Under the pieces are notes generated by a model. That model searched no databases. It saw only the letters and a list, made by a program, of their open reading frames with translations, and was not told the origin of the DNA. From Opisthorchis felineus (taxonomy: Eukaryota > Platyhelminthes > Trematoda > Opisthorchiida > Opisthorchiidae): a stretch of 64,000 nucleotides of DNA. The DNA lies in NCBI GenBank assembly GCA_004794785.1, contig SJOL01005699.1:216299-280298 (forward strand), given 5' to 3'. The position numbers and the translations under genes were made by a program. Of the stretch, positions 49,004 to 58,709 are shown piece after piece (positions within the stretch are counted from its first letter, which is position 1; every line of letters starts with the position of its first letter).

Positions 49004-49069
49004 TCATCATCGTCATCATGGACAGCACGACATCAGTGTTCAACACTGATGCTTCGCTGCCGTACAAAG
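49004..49069 (-). mobile_element. 66-bp micro-insertion of an RTE 3' tail
   Basis: Only the terminal part of an RTE: on the minus strand it starts ctttgtacggcagcgaagc, has the full hairpin catcagtgtt...aacactgatg (49031-49051) and ends in a GAT-rich tail. It is flanked by the 9-bp direct repeat ggcactaga (48995-49003 and 49070-49078). Removing the insert and one repeat restores the host sequence QALE-VVE, which matches the 30.4-kb copy. This is a clean retrotransposition event of minimal length. Confidence 0.88.
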
Positions 49070-49131
49070 GGCACTAGAAGTTGTGGAGTGTTCTTTATAC
49101 CTTGGATTTTGTAATAGTCTCGATTTTAGTG

Positions 49132-49322
49132 TGGGGCGAGATGGCCGAAGTGGTTAGAGCGCGAATTTACTGACCGCAAGGTTCGTGGTTCGAACCCGAC
49201 CTCTGCCTCTCGACTTCCCCTGTCTAGGCTTGGGCAACCTGGCAGTATCCCAGCCCTCGTGCTTCCTTCTGGTAGCATGGCAGTTAGGCACCGAAAGGGT
49301 GCTACAGCTGAACGATTTTTTA
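49132..49322 (+). mobile_element. tRNA-derived SINE, full-length copy
   Basis: About 190 bp. The 5' part is tRNA-like with an A box (tggccgaagtggtta, 49143-49157) and a B box (ggttcgaaccc, 49187-49197). A unique body follows (cctgtctaggcttgggcaac, later caccgaaagggtgctacagc) and it ends in tgaacgattttttat, a T-run that also suits Pol III termination. It is inserted in the RTE-A host between its CISS-type segment and LNLKGRV. Other copies are at 59435-59556 and 61301-61471. No exact target duplication was seen, and about 80 bp of host may be deleted. Confidence 0.85.
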
Positions 49323-49790
49323 TTTATGCCTTGGAATCTCAAGGGACGTGTGTGTCAGGCAACAGTGCGGGCTGCTTTTTATGGCTGAGACGTGGCTTCT
49401 GCGAGCAGTAGAACTGAGACGCCTTCGGGCCTTCGATAACCGTTGTCTCAGAACCATGGCCAACCTTAATCTGGCGGAAGGGTATTAAAGCGACTGCAAA
49501 ACTTCTGTGTGTTGTCGGTGCGACTCGCCTTCCAGGACGGGGCCGTGTGTGTCTGGTTAGATACACTGCAAGATATGGCTGCCAATCGATATCAATGGCG
49601 TTCTTGTTGTCAGTTTCTATCCAGATTGCATGAATGAGTGTCTGGAGGTTTAGACAATGGAATAATTGTGGTGAACTAGCACTAAGTCCCTTCCCCATCC
49701 ACGTTCATTTTTTCACAATAAGGCTTTAACGTAAAGTATGGTTGTACGACGATGAAGCACGCTAGTGTGCTGTCGATAGTGATTTTGAAG
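49323..49790 (+). pseudogene. RTE-A C-terminus and 3' UTR of the nested host
   Basis: Resumes PWNLKGRVCQATVRAAFYG, continues through decayed C-terminal coding to the box [25 protein letters not shown] equivalent at 49588-49625, then a UTR. The tail (tatggttgtacgacgatgaa, gtgtgctgtcgatagtga) is at 49735-49790, with the hairpin decayed. Confidence 0.75.
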
Positions 49791-49819
49791 ATGACGGGAA
49801 CGTGGACTGTAGCTATGTA

Positions 49820-50778
49820 GCCCTGTGCAGCTGATGACATGTTCTAGTGGATTTCTCTACAATATTCCAGCTGCCTTGTACAAAACTAGGTGTAAGTTCC
49901 ACAACCACTGTCTGCCTGAGCCTATCTGGGAGAGTGACCTTCCTAGGCACCCGGGGTGGGTCGATATCAGCATCCCCTTTAAAATGGGCATTCGCAGTGA
50001 AGTTAATAACCAGAAAGGAGTCAGTCTGACCCCCGTTGTAACAAGGCTTCTGGCATCACTATAATAAATATAAATCAAGAATCAGAGGTCGGGTTCGAAT
50101 CACGGGCCTTCCGGCCAGTAAATTCGTGCTCTAGCCACTGAGTCATCTCCCCCCCCAAAAAAAACAACAATGGATCGCTTCACGATTTTGCGTGTCATCC
50201 TTGACATCCCTACTTATGGATCTTTCGGCGGCACGCATGATTATATCCCGTGAGCATCGAGCAGGATTCCAACCGGTTATAAGCTGCTTCAATAACATCT
50301 CCACATTGTATCAGATGTTATAATAGTGATGTATTTACAGAGACCCACAGTCTTAGTGTTGTTGTACTCTAAGTTTGCGCTCGATGCTGTCTACCGGCCT
50401 GTGCTTTCAACGGCGCTTGCCCAACAACAGATGCCTCAGAAATTCTTGAACATAATCCGATCGTTACGTTCCATCACTTCAGAGTGACAGAGCTTATGAG
50501 GAGCTTTATAAAACCTTTCCTACACAAAAGGGTATCCGGCATGAATATCCACTCTCGTACCACCCATTCGTGCTGCCAGTTTCTTTCTGGATTGTTTGAT
50601 TGCGCATTTGAAGGTGTAGATAAATCAGAGTGGTTGCATAAGCTGCCGCCAGGTCCCTCCCCCACTCTTGTCTTTTTTGGTTTAAGTTTTCGATGCTGTT
50701 AAATAAGCCTTATGACTGTGTGACAGTGGAGCATCATTGTTAACACTGATGTTGCTGTCTCTGGTACTGATGGTGATG
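49820..50778 (+). mobile_element. Second plus-strand RTE relic, internally deleted
   Basis: Follows directly after the previous copy. It reads RT fingers (CLPEPIWESDLPRHPGWVDI, IPFKMG, NNQKGVSLTPVVTRLLASL) to 50062. It is interrupted by a tRNA-like insertion (50082-50157) and resumes at about 50205 with ISREHRAGFQPV and at 50345 with RPTVLVLLYSKFALDAVYRP and LAQQQMPQKFLNIIRSL. It then jumps to the C-terminal box HSCCQFLSGLFD at 50570-50605. The 3' UTR ends with the hairpin (catcattgtt/aacactgatg, 50732-50752) and a degenerate GAT tail ending near 50778. Confidence 0.82.
50082..50157 (-). repeat. tRNA-like insertion (SINE head only)
   Basis: On the minus strand: an A box (tgactcagtggctagagcac) and, after gaatttactggccgg, a B box (gtgattcgaacccgacc). 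It resembles the SINE head at 49132 but lacks the SINE body. It splits the RTE reading at VVTRLLASL. A run of C and A borders it on the right. It is not a functional tRNA gene: no anticodon arm can be folded with confidence. Confidence 0.7.
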
Positions 50779-51170
50779 ACCGTTGACTGTGGATTCCGAC
50801 AGGTTCGGCTAGTCTGACTTCAGGCAGCCGCTTATTCACAGGAGTCCAGTCAAGCGGAGCTTTATCGACTCTTATGCTCAGCGCAACATCCACACCACTG
50901 ACACCACATCGTACTATGTCTGGATCACCTAATAGGAGAAAGAACCATCAACGACCTGAGCTCTTTTGGGTGGTTTTCAGATGCCTTACCGTAGTAAGGT
51001 ATTGTAAGCGTGATTTAGAGACACTTCAATTTTAAGGGAGAAAGAAGTCTGTCGACTTATTGGGCAAAGAGGACGGATAGTAAATGCTGCTGCGTTTACG
51101 ACATTCCTTGATTTTAGTAGCGCATGGCTAGCTTTTCTGGGTGGACCGCTGGGAATGGATATTGATTTCA
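50775..51170 (-). pseudogene. RTE endonuclease relic, minus strand
   Basis: Two frames of an RTE endonuclease. At about 51030-51120 is KSRNVVNAAAFTIRPLCPI, the decayed 'AAFNVRTL' start. At 50775-50893 is VDVALSIRVDKAPLDWTPVN then RLPEVRLAEPVGIHS, matching 'VGIVLSDRAEASLLDWIPVDSRLCAVRLA' of copy 1. It abuts the 3' tail of the plus-strand element at 50778, which probably inserted into it. Confidence 0.78.
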
Positions 51171-51689
51171 CAGGACTACAGACGGACCGGGTCGTAGTGT
51201 CATGGGTAGTAATTAGGGTTGGGGCTGATAAATTGGAGACTAACCGCTGTTCCTACACTGCGTCGGCAGATAATAATTCTTTGTTGCTCAACGAAGGGGG
51301 TTCGTTGGGGTACGGAACCTTGAGGCCTTGACTCAAAAGTAGGACCCACAGCAAGGTACGGTTTCTCTCTGGTGCCCTGCTCGCAGCCTCCGACTCAACG
51401 GTCTAATTGGCGAAGCAACAGGCGTCAGAATCGGACTCTGCCCGGAGCCAATGACTCAATTGCCTGATTCATTTCTCCGTGGGTGGGTGGCGTTATCTGA
51501 GGTCGCAGGGAGTAAGAAATATTTTTTGGCTGCCTAAACAGTTGCTTCTTAGGCAGCAATCATTTAGACCACATCGAACAATGCGTCGGCGTTAACGGTC
51601 AGCCTTTGAGCTCTCAGAGCATATCACACTGATGTGGCAGCTACTGGTCGGACAAGACTGGTAGGATGGAACCCGAGTATCGTGCTTGC
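51171..51689. other. No recognisable feature
   Basis: About 0.5 kb of mixed composition, GC-richer than average. It could be decayed RTE leader by position, but no motif supports that. Confidence 0.35.
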
Positions 51690-52210
51690 GGATGAATCTA
51701 TTAATGTGGAAAGTAAACTCATCTGTCTCGATCAGTTGGCGAAAGAAGAAATCGTTTACGAATCGGGAAACCCAGGGGAGCTTTTGCCAACCTGTGACAT
51801 TTTTGGTGCCAGCGAGACTTCAGTTAGGCTATGAAGGTTGGAGTGTACACTGTTGCGGTGCAACTGGTGGATCAGAGATGGGACCGCCGATATTCGGAGA
51901 CTCTGTGTTTGGCCGATCTCGTGAAAACATCAAATCAGTGTTGCTGAGTACACCAGATATTTTTCAGAAAAATAACCCAATGGTTTCATTGGTCACATTC
52001 CATAAGGTTAGGCTTTACACTTCATATGCTTCTGAAAATCCTCTTCGGCCATATGTCGGATGGAAACAAGCCAGAGACAACGAGTCAGTTGATAGGCGAA
52101 TTACCAGTAAACTCAGTCGCTCTGAAAACAACATCTCTTTTGGGTGGGACACACCACACGGTCCCACGTCCAAACTTCATTCATCATGTAGCTTCCTCAT
52201 TGCGCGCTGA
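51690..52210 (+). pseudogene. Weak RTE C-terminal relic
   Basis: A 174-residue open frame (51686-52210) plus an overlapping one. Faint RTE landmarks appear in order: ICLDQLAKEEIVYESGNP, VYTVAVQLVDQRW in a third frame, LVTFHKVRLYTSYASENP (for 'LITLHRLRWLGHVLRMP'), then GWKQARDNESVD and ITSKLS (for 'WKRPRGGQ..TW...K.LTSGLS'). The match is by pattern only and could be wrong. An alternative is a host exon of unknown family. Confidence 0.45.
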
Positions 52211-52558
52211 GGTAGACAAATAGAACGAGCTAATTTGGCCACCACTCCGAGTGCCTGGTTCTCATTCACTTATTACCCTTATCCACGGTGAAAAAAAACT
52301 AGTTGTAACCAAGTTACTCCGGTACAGGGTTTATGGCTGAGTAGCTGATCGGCTGACTGGATTTGCTTGCCGCCGAATGTAAAGCGAGATACTTCTGCAG
52401 AGTTGCTTGAAACAGTTCTTTAGCGGAATTACTCCCATTATTTTTGATGTTATTTTCTCATTTCAGATGTGTTGCTGTTGATGGTTGCTTTGCCTGTTAT
52501 GGCGATATTAGCAGATGACCAGCATGAAGTGAACTAGCCGTCTTCTCACCTGTGTACT

Positions 52559-52672
52559 ATGTTGGACAGTGAGCGTACGCCACAAGAACTTCAAAAGGAA
52601 GAATTGTTTGTCTTATTGTCCGTCTTTCCGGATGTGATTGTCTCGGTCGATGGCCTAGAAGACAAACCTCTG
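52559..52672 (+). CDS. Exon 1 of the unidentified gene
   Basis: Encodes 38 residues from an ATG: RTPQELQKEELFVLLSVFPD then VIVSVDGLEDKPL, ending at donor GTACGT in phase 0. An in-frame stop about 24 bases upstream favours this ATG if the exon is initial. The Kozak context is weak. Confidence 0.5.
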
Positions 52673-55600
52673 GTACGTGATCTGAACGTTCCCGGATTCC
52701 CGTGCACATATATTTATAGAACTGTGTCGACAGCTTGCGTGTGATTGGTGATGCGGCCTTTCCGTTGAACATATCTGTCGCGCTCCACTCTGGTTTTCGA
52801 AAAAAACATGAAAAAACGCGCAAAGCCGCATACAATACTGGGTTGCCGAAGAACAAACACATGGTGTTGTTGCGTGTCGCCTGTGATATAGCCTACCCCA
52901 AGTCGTAAGTGGGTTTTTGTATGGTCACTCCGATGTGTCTTGAGATGCCGTATAACCTTGCGGTTTTGATTTTGCGGGTTCATACTCATCTGTTCTCCAG
53001 CCGAACGAGAGGACACCCGATGAACACCTAGACTGTGTTTATGCCTATGGTTTCCAGGTCAGGTATGTGACCAATCGGCATTCTAGCTGAATTACTTCTG
53101 TCTTGATGGTCGGAACAAATAATACACGGAATGTGATACATGAGAAATGAATGAGAATATGATGTATCCTAACATTCCCTTACTCGCCTTACAGTCACTT
53201 ACAGCCTTGTAATAAGTCTTTTACTTTTTGCGAATATGATGGCTTTTTTAGGTCTGCGAGGTTTTGCCATTGTCATGTAGATAAAGAAATCCTTCTGACA
53301 TGCACTTGTGTTTCAGTAATATCCCAGAACTTCGGGAAGGATCGTAGGTGAATTAACTTATTTGGGAAGGGTATAACTTAAGGGAGTTACTGTAGTTCAT
53401 TGCAACTAATCGTCAATGTCTTATTGGCACTCTGCCTTGTATCCTTTTCTCAATATGACTAGATCGCCCAGTCTTCAGGTTCAAGGTTCAAAGCGCCTAT
53501 CTTCCGATGTCTTGTCTGGCCTCGACGCTCGACTTCAGAAGATTGTTGTGGCAATGCGGGGACAGGTGAGTAACTGAGTGCCGTACGAGAGACATTTTGG
53601 GCCAATTTTCAGCTTCGGTGTGGCGTTCGTTTTGTTGTATTGTATTGGATCGAGCCTTCCTCTGAATGCATCATTATTTTTCAGTTACAGGAAATTACAC
53701 TCTCCACCTTTTTCTGCCATGAGAATTTACCAGTATCTGTGTTTCGGCTTAATGCACACAAACATCCGAAGATGTGCCAAATCCTCACTCACTAAATGGT
53801 CGCTTCAGAAATAATCCAGCACTCCAGAGGCACACAACTGAAGGAAGGATGGAAAATATTTAAAAATTCATCGCCTGCTTTTCGGCCTATTTATTAGCAT
53901 TTCGAGACTGCAAACCTACATACTGCTTCATCCGCCCCTTATATCATTGACACTCAACCTATCAGGCCAGTAGTTCGTTTTGCCGCTGAATTTCCCTGTA
54001 GCCTCGTCTGAGGCCAGCCGCTCTTAATAGCCGAACATCACGTCGACTGAACGTGTGTGTCACGCGCGGGCTACGGACCAGATGAAGGCATGCCTTGATT
54101 TCTGAGAATGTCAGCCACTCTAGATCGAGCATCTATAGCTCGGCGCTTCTCGTACCCTCACGAAGATTCTAGTGTGACCTTATAGAACATTCTGTGATGA
54201 CCCTATAAATACGGTTGTTATAATCTTCCTCTGTCTCCATAAAGGGCTGTCTCAAGTAACCGTGCCGTTTGATATACCATGGTAGGCGAAGCAGGAAGCC
54301 AAGGACCGATTTAGAAATTGCGGTACCATCAGCAGGACACAACAGATACATTGAAAATTCGTTTTTTCTACGGTTGAGGTTGATTACCAAACGACGATTA
54401 CCCACTTCATCTGCTAAATGGCCCTCAACTAAATCGTTCGCATTAGGCCACTTATTTTCCGTCGTCTAGGTGAGGTTGGCAATCGCCTTCTGTAGCAAAA
54501 GATCGGTTCTTATCTTAAAGTGATCTGGTTCAGCCACTGGGTTGTGAGTTTCTGTAGTTACGTTTCACAGTGAACTTCTAATTGCGCCCAGCAGCCTTAT
54601 GAGTAGTGTATCACGTCTATACGTCCATACTGCTTACAAAACTGCCAAAAGGATGCCAATCATTATGTCGTACTTCGGCTTGGCCCATGGGGCGTGAAAT
54701 ATGAGTGTATCGATACAAATGGGATCCCACAAAAGTCGAGTCCTAATTTCTCTTTCGTTGTTCGTCTCCCTGGTGCATGTTCAACTGAACTGACTGACTA
54801 AACAATAATGAGGAGCCAAAAATTGGGGCCCCTATACATTCTGTAAGGACGATAGAATTCCTACCTACCTACTGTTTAGGCAAGCAGTCGCTTGATCGTT
54901 TTATGGTCAAGAATTCATTTCTTAGATGATACCACCCCCCGTAATTTATTCAACCAGTCACAATAAGGTAGTACTTTAGCACACCAGTTTCTGGTTAAAC
55001 TTTTAAATCATACGAGAAGTCTTTCAAACACTGGCGGTTGAAGCTTATTGAAGGGCTCAGCTCAGAATTCATACTTTTGACAACCAATGCAGTGTAAGGA
55101 AAGATTTACATCCCCTATTTGTGATATTTCGTGTTACTTCAATTTTATTTGGTGGGAAAACAAGGTGCAGGAAATTTGCTGTGATACTTAGGAAGTTGTC
55201 TACAAACGTCTATCAACTCTTAGGCGTCCCTCATTCCTTTCCTCTCTCTCTCTCTCTCTCTCTCTCCGTCTCCTTTCAAACCAGGTGTGCATTAAAGAGA
55301 TCATTGAGACAGGTCTGGAATACCTGAAGTCTGTTACCGAAGCCCACAAACGTCAGCACCTTACGAAACAACAACCCACGGGCATAGAAGAGTCGATAGA
55401 AGAGCGCATCGGTGTCAAGGAGGTAAGGAAATGTAGCAGGAAAGTACTAAGGGACCAAGAAGCACATTACAGCTTCACTTTTCTGGAAACGGACGCAGTG
55501 GATAAACCGTACACTGCGAAGGTGTCTTTAACTCACAGTTTTAATCGGCCTGGTTAAACTTCACCGCCGAGCTACACGGGCTACTCTTCAATTGCTGTTG

Positions 55601-57412
55601 TTTTACGCGCAGTCGGTTGCGCACTGATGGTGTCTCCTCGTATGGTGACGAAACGTTTTCAAGCCAATCGCCAAGCTCGGCGAACAGATCAACAGCCACC
55701 TGATCAACAACCAATAATTTGGGTGTGTGTATATCTGTCTGCTTTTTCCTTAGCAAATACGTGCACGTCAAACGAAGCACTCTAGTTGTCTGCTCGATAC
55801 ATGGAGCAGCTACAAAAAATAGTCTTGAACTGTGGTGTGTGTTCACCCATCATTCAGTCGCGCTAGCTGCCAACGTTGGCTTGTCCCATCATCAGGATTG
55901 ATACAGATGGGATGCCTCAGTTGAAGGTGAAACTCTCTTGAACTTTTCAATCTGGAGTTTGTTAATATGACTTTCGGAGTAGGCAAACTTCGCCCAACAT
56001 TAACAAATTAGCCCGATCGCCCGCTAGGGTTTCCGTGTTCGATTCTCGACCCGACCATTAGTCATATAATGTTTCGCCGCTAAATCATTTCATATTCCTG
56101 TTTCTGTTTTCGGTATCCATAAAGCGTACTCAGCTGCAAGAAAATTTGTTCCAAGGAAAGCAACAATGTTGGACTCTTCGTGTGTTGTGCATTTTCACTT
56201 TTGGCGCAGTATTCCGATCGTAATTCACACTGATATTTCGTGAAACACGTGCAGTTGCCCTGCTTGTTTCTACTTTTTCGCAATCATCTCTGATCACTAC
56301 TTGGTGTTATGTCGGTTCCCTTCTTGTTTGTATGAACTTTAGCTCAACTGCCTTCGGGAAGCCGTTACCTGGAGAATTGCAGAAGCCCAAGTAAGCCCAC
56401 TTACCTTACTTTCTCCGGTTCTCACATGGACAACTGTGCCCAGATCTCATTCACTTTGCCACTGAGTTATCGCCTAAAAACGTACGTCCAGCTAGCAAAC
56501 GGTCATGAACCATCTGTAATTAATCAGAAATTCGTCCGGATGTCAGACATTTTTCGAGTGATGTTATGCTAGGTTCATGTTAGTAAACTGGTGCTACAAT
56601 GATTTCCATTTGAATTGTACATATGAAAAGAACTCTACTATTTATTAGCCTCCATACGTGTACTTGACGGTTCCATAGTCATTGGTTCCTGTCCGACACC
56701 CAAGACTCACTTTGACTGAATAGCTGTTGGCACGCGTCGGTGGCCACTCCACTTCGACGGTCAGCCTAAACCCAAGGATCTGAAGCTCGGGCGAGGAACA
56801 AAGATAAACTTGTAACCATAGACCACGCGGATCCCGTGACTTATGGACCAAACTACCATATTAGTGGTTTTTTAATCATGTCGCTACCTCGCTCAGCTGT
56901 GGAGGCTCAGGGGTGGACTGCAAACCAAACGAGTGGTCGAAAAAGCTAGCGGAAAACTTGATTAACAGACTTGGTCGACGCCCACTCCCTGTTGCACCTA
57001 TGAATTGTAATTCTCACGCATTACTTTGTGACGATTTATGCGAAAGCCTTTCTGGGTAGGTAGACGATATTACCATCTGCCCCTCTGTAGAACACACACT
57101 AACGGCCCGGACTGATATCAACTTTCGCTCATACTGTATGTTCTCCCTGCATAGTACAAGATCGCACACCTTTTTGGGTTTTCCACCATGCGTGAACTAC
57201 CTTTTCGGAACTATGAGTTTTTAGTAGTCCATTTCCGTACATATTTATTGTTTTTCAACACCGTACTTTTGGAGAAACAGACCAACAACTAAGTAGTGCA
57301 CTCGAGTTGCTTATCTTCCAAATTTTCCATGTTTTTCAGTTACGAGGTAAACACAATAGTCCCCTCCAGCTCGACTCCTTCCAACAGAAACCAGCCCCTA
57401 CCTAAATTATGA
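52559..57412 (+). CDS. Unidentified six-exon gene, predicted 165 residues
   Basis: Six splice-bounded segments join in one frame: 52559-52672, 53479-53565, 55285-55422, 56343-56390, 56444-56481 and 57340-57412. The lengths 114+87+138+48+38+73 sum to 498 nt, 165 codons plus stop. Donors are GTACGT, GTGAGT, GTAAGG, GTAAGC and GTACGT; all acceptors are CAG or TAG. The first four junctions are phase 0 and the last is phase 2. The product looks mostly helical and charged, with an acidic N-terminus and a Ser/Pro/Asn-rich C-terminus. I do not recognise the family. The first exon may instead be internal if the ATG at 52559 is not the start. An AATAAA at 57835-57840 could serve as poly(A) signal. Each exon is inference from splice pattern and frame, and the third and fourth are the most secure. 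Confidence 0.55.
53479..53565 (+). CDS. Exon 2 of the unidentified gene
   Basis: A pyrimidine-containing acceptor (cccagtcttcag) leads into 29 codons, VQGSKRLSSDVLSGLDARLQ then KIVVAMRGQ, and a consensus donor GTGAGT. Phase 0 on both sides. Confidence 0.6.
55240..55266. repeat. (CT)n microsatellite in a splice acceptor tract
   Basis: About 13 CT dinucleotides ending 18 bases before the acceptor of exon 3. They form most of its polypyrimidine tract. Confidence 0.9.
55285..55422 (+). CDS. Exon 3 of the unidentified gene
   Basis: A strong acceptor: a long CT tract, then tttcaaaccag. Then 46 codons, VCIKEIIETGLEYLKSVTEA, HKRQHLTKQQPTGIEESIEE, RIGVKE, and donor GTAAGG. Predicted helical. This is the best-supported exon of the gene. 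Confidence 0.7.
56005..56050 (+). repeat. Possible SINE/tRNA-like fragment
   Basis: The stretch ctagggtttccgtgttcgat then tctcgacccgacc resembles the B-box side of the tRNA-like SINE head (caaggttcgtggttcgaacc). It is short and decayed, and lies in the intron between exons 3 and 4. Confidence 0.35.
56343..56390 (+). CDS. Exon 4 of the unidentified gene (48 nt)
   Basis: The acceptor ttcttgtttgtatgaactttag is followed by 16 codons, LNCLREAVTWRIAEAQ, and donor GTAAGC. Phase 0 on both sides, an amphipathic helix in character. Confidence 0.6.
56444..56481 (+). CDS. Exon 5 of the unidentified gene (38 nt)
   Basis: After a 53-nt intron ending tgcccag: ISFTLPLSYRLK plus two bases of a codon, then donor GTACGT. 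Its 38-nt length is what brings exon 6 into the frame that ends at a stop, but alternatives exist. Confidence 0.4.
56645..56851 (-). other. 68-residue minus-strand ORF with AATAAA overlapping its stop
   Basis: Reads LGFRLTVEVEWPPTRANSYS, VKVSLGCRTGTNDYGTVKYT, YGG, stop, and the stop TAA is the start of TAATAAA. The alternating hydrophobic pattern looks like a beta-sandwich end. It could be a terminal exon of a minus-strand gene inside the plus gene's last intron, or chance. Confidence 0.28.
57340..57412 (+). CDS. Exon 6 of the unidentified gene, with stop
   Basis: The acceptor catgtttttcag leads to YEVNTIVPSSSTPSNRNQPL, PKL and TGA when joined in phase 2. If exon 5 is skipped, phase 0 gives LRGKHNSPLQLDSFQQKPAP, T and TAA instead. 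Either way it is a terminal exon. Confidence 0.42.
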
Positions 57413-58709
57413 TCCATTCACTCTGGCTCCGTGACATTTTGTTTGCGATTGACATCTTTCGAGAGACCACCCCACACTCTCAACAAGGACCACTCTATTT
57501 GTCCCGAAGAAGCAGCTTCCAACAAAGCTCAGGGTGCGAAGTGCATGTTGTAGGTTTTCCAACACTGGCACGAAGTAAGCAGATGACTACCTGCCATATG
57601 CAGCTTCGTTTCCAGTGTGATGGAGGTCTTCAACAACGTGAAGCTTAAACACTCCAGTAACCCCTCGAAAGTAGACCCTCCCAAAGAGAGCTTGGTGGCC
57701 TGAAAATGCCGAAAATAGATGGCAAAATTAATCACGATTAAGTAGCTAAGTTAATGCGCATTCTGGTAGGTTACTGGGATATGGAAGCATTATAATGTAG
57801 AGACCAACCAAAAGTTGAACCTGTAATGGGAAACAATAAAATCGAACTTCAGCCAGGTAGCATGGAAATTTCTGAATTCTTGTGTGGTCCATTAGTTCTC
57901 AAACGTTTCACCTCATCAGGCCTTAGCGCGCAGTGTATGACAACATCGCTTATCCTGTATGTAATGCTTGAACAGCGTACTAGAGTTTGTTGCAAGACGT
58001 ATTAATTAGGGGTGTAGGCTGTTGTACATGTGAGACCCCTCCGAATGGGGGTCACTCTTCCGATAAATCTTCCCGGATGGTGTGTTCTATTGTAGGATCC
58101 CATTGAAAACAAGAATGCAAAATGTGTACATAGGATTTTTGCCTGTTGGATATCTGGACCGTAGTATTGGGGGGCAAAATTGTCCCTCCTATGTGGTCGG
58201 AGGTCTCGTGAAATCTTGTGGCACATAGCTGACAATCCCCCCATCCATGAAGACAACCCTTCAGATAAAATCACCTGGGATTAGTCTCGTGCGTATTTCG
58301 AATGGCTGCGCGTTTCCCTAAAGAGTCTAAGTGTCGAAAAATATAATTTTTGGCAAGTCCCTGCGGCTAGTCTCAGTTTTATCTGGCGTCGGATGATGTG
58401 TCAAGTTGGGTTGTTGTGACCAGAAGGTATCTATCTTCGGGTCTCCAACAAAGCAATGGCCCCCCTCAGAAATCCAATGCTTTAAGAAGCTAGCTGGAAT
58501 GTACCGTAGGTGGAACTCCCCGGCATCAGTGTATATCCTGCCCCAGTGATTTTTAATCTCTGGTATTGGATCAGCAGTCAGGCGTTGGATAACTAGCTTC
58601 TGATTATTTGATTTCGGTACTCATAAGCCTGTCAGTAGTCGAGCAGTTTGTGCGTAGACCTCAAAAGTTCAATGAAAGGCAGCAATGGACAGATCCGTGG
58701 TTGGAGCCT

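Larger units (their letters stand above)
47596..49790 (+). mobile_element. RTE-A relic interrupted by three later insertions
   Basis: A plus-strand RTE-A copy readable in pieces. The fingers are at 47620-47790 (LFASIWEKQTVPDDRGE, IVPIFKKG), motif 2 and QDSGLTG at about 47800-47940, VLTPFLFNFVIEETMRLALE at 48178-48237, and motif C LRFADDIVLIFEE at about 48280-48326. The same frame resumes after an insertion at about 48870 (MNELTKAIPSSGLCFA, TPLTIQGQALE), again after 49078 (VVECSLYLG), and again after the SINE at 49323 (PWNLKGRVCQATVRA). The C-terminal QWRSCCQF box is at 49588-49620 and the tail ends near 49790. Host pieces align to the uninterrupted 30.4-kb copy, which proves the nesting. Confidence 0.88.

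Noticed and set aside
49132..49205. A functional tRNA gene
   Set aside because: A and B boxes are present, but the sequence continues into a SINE body repeated elsewhere, and the anticodon stem cannot be folded cleanly.
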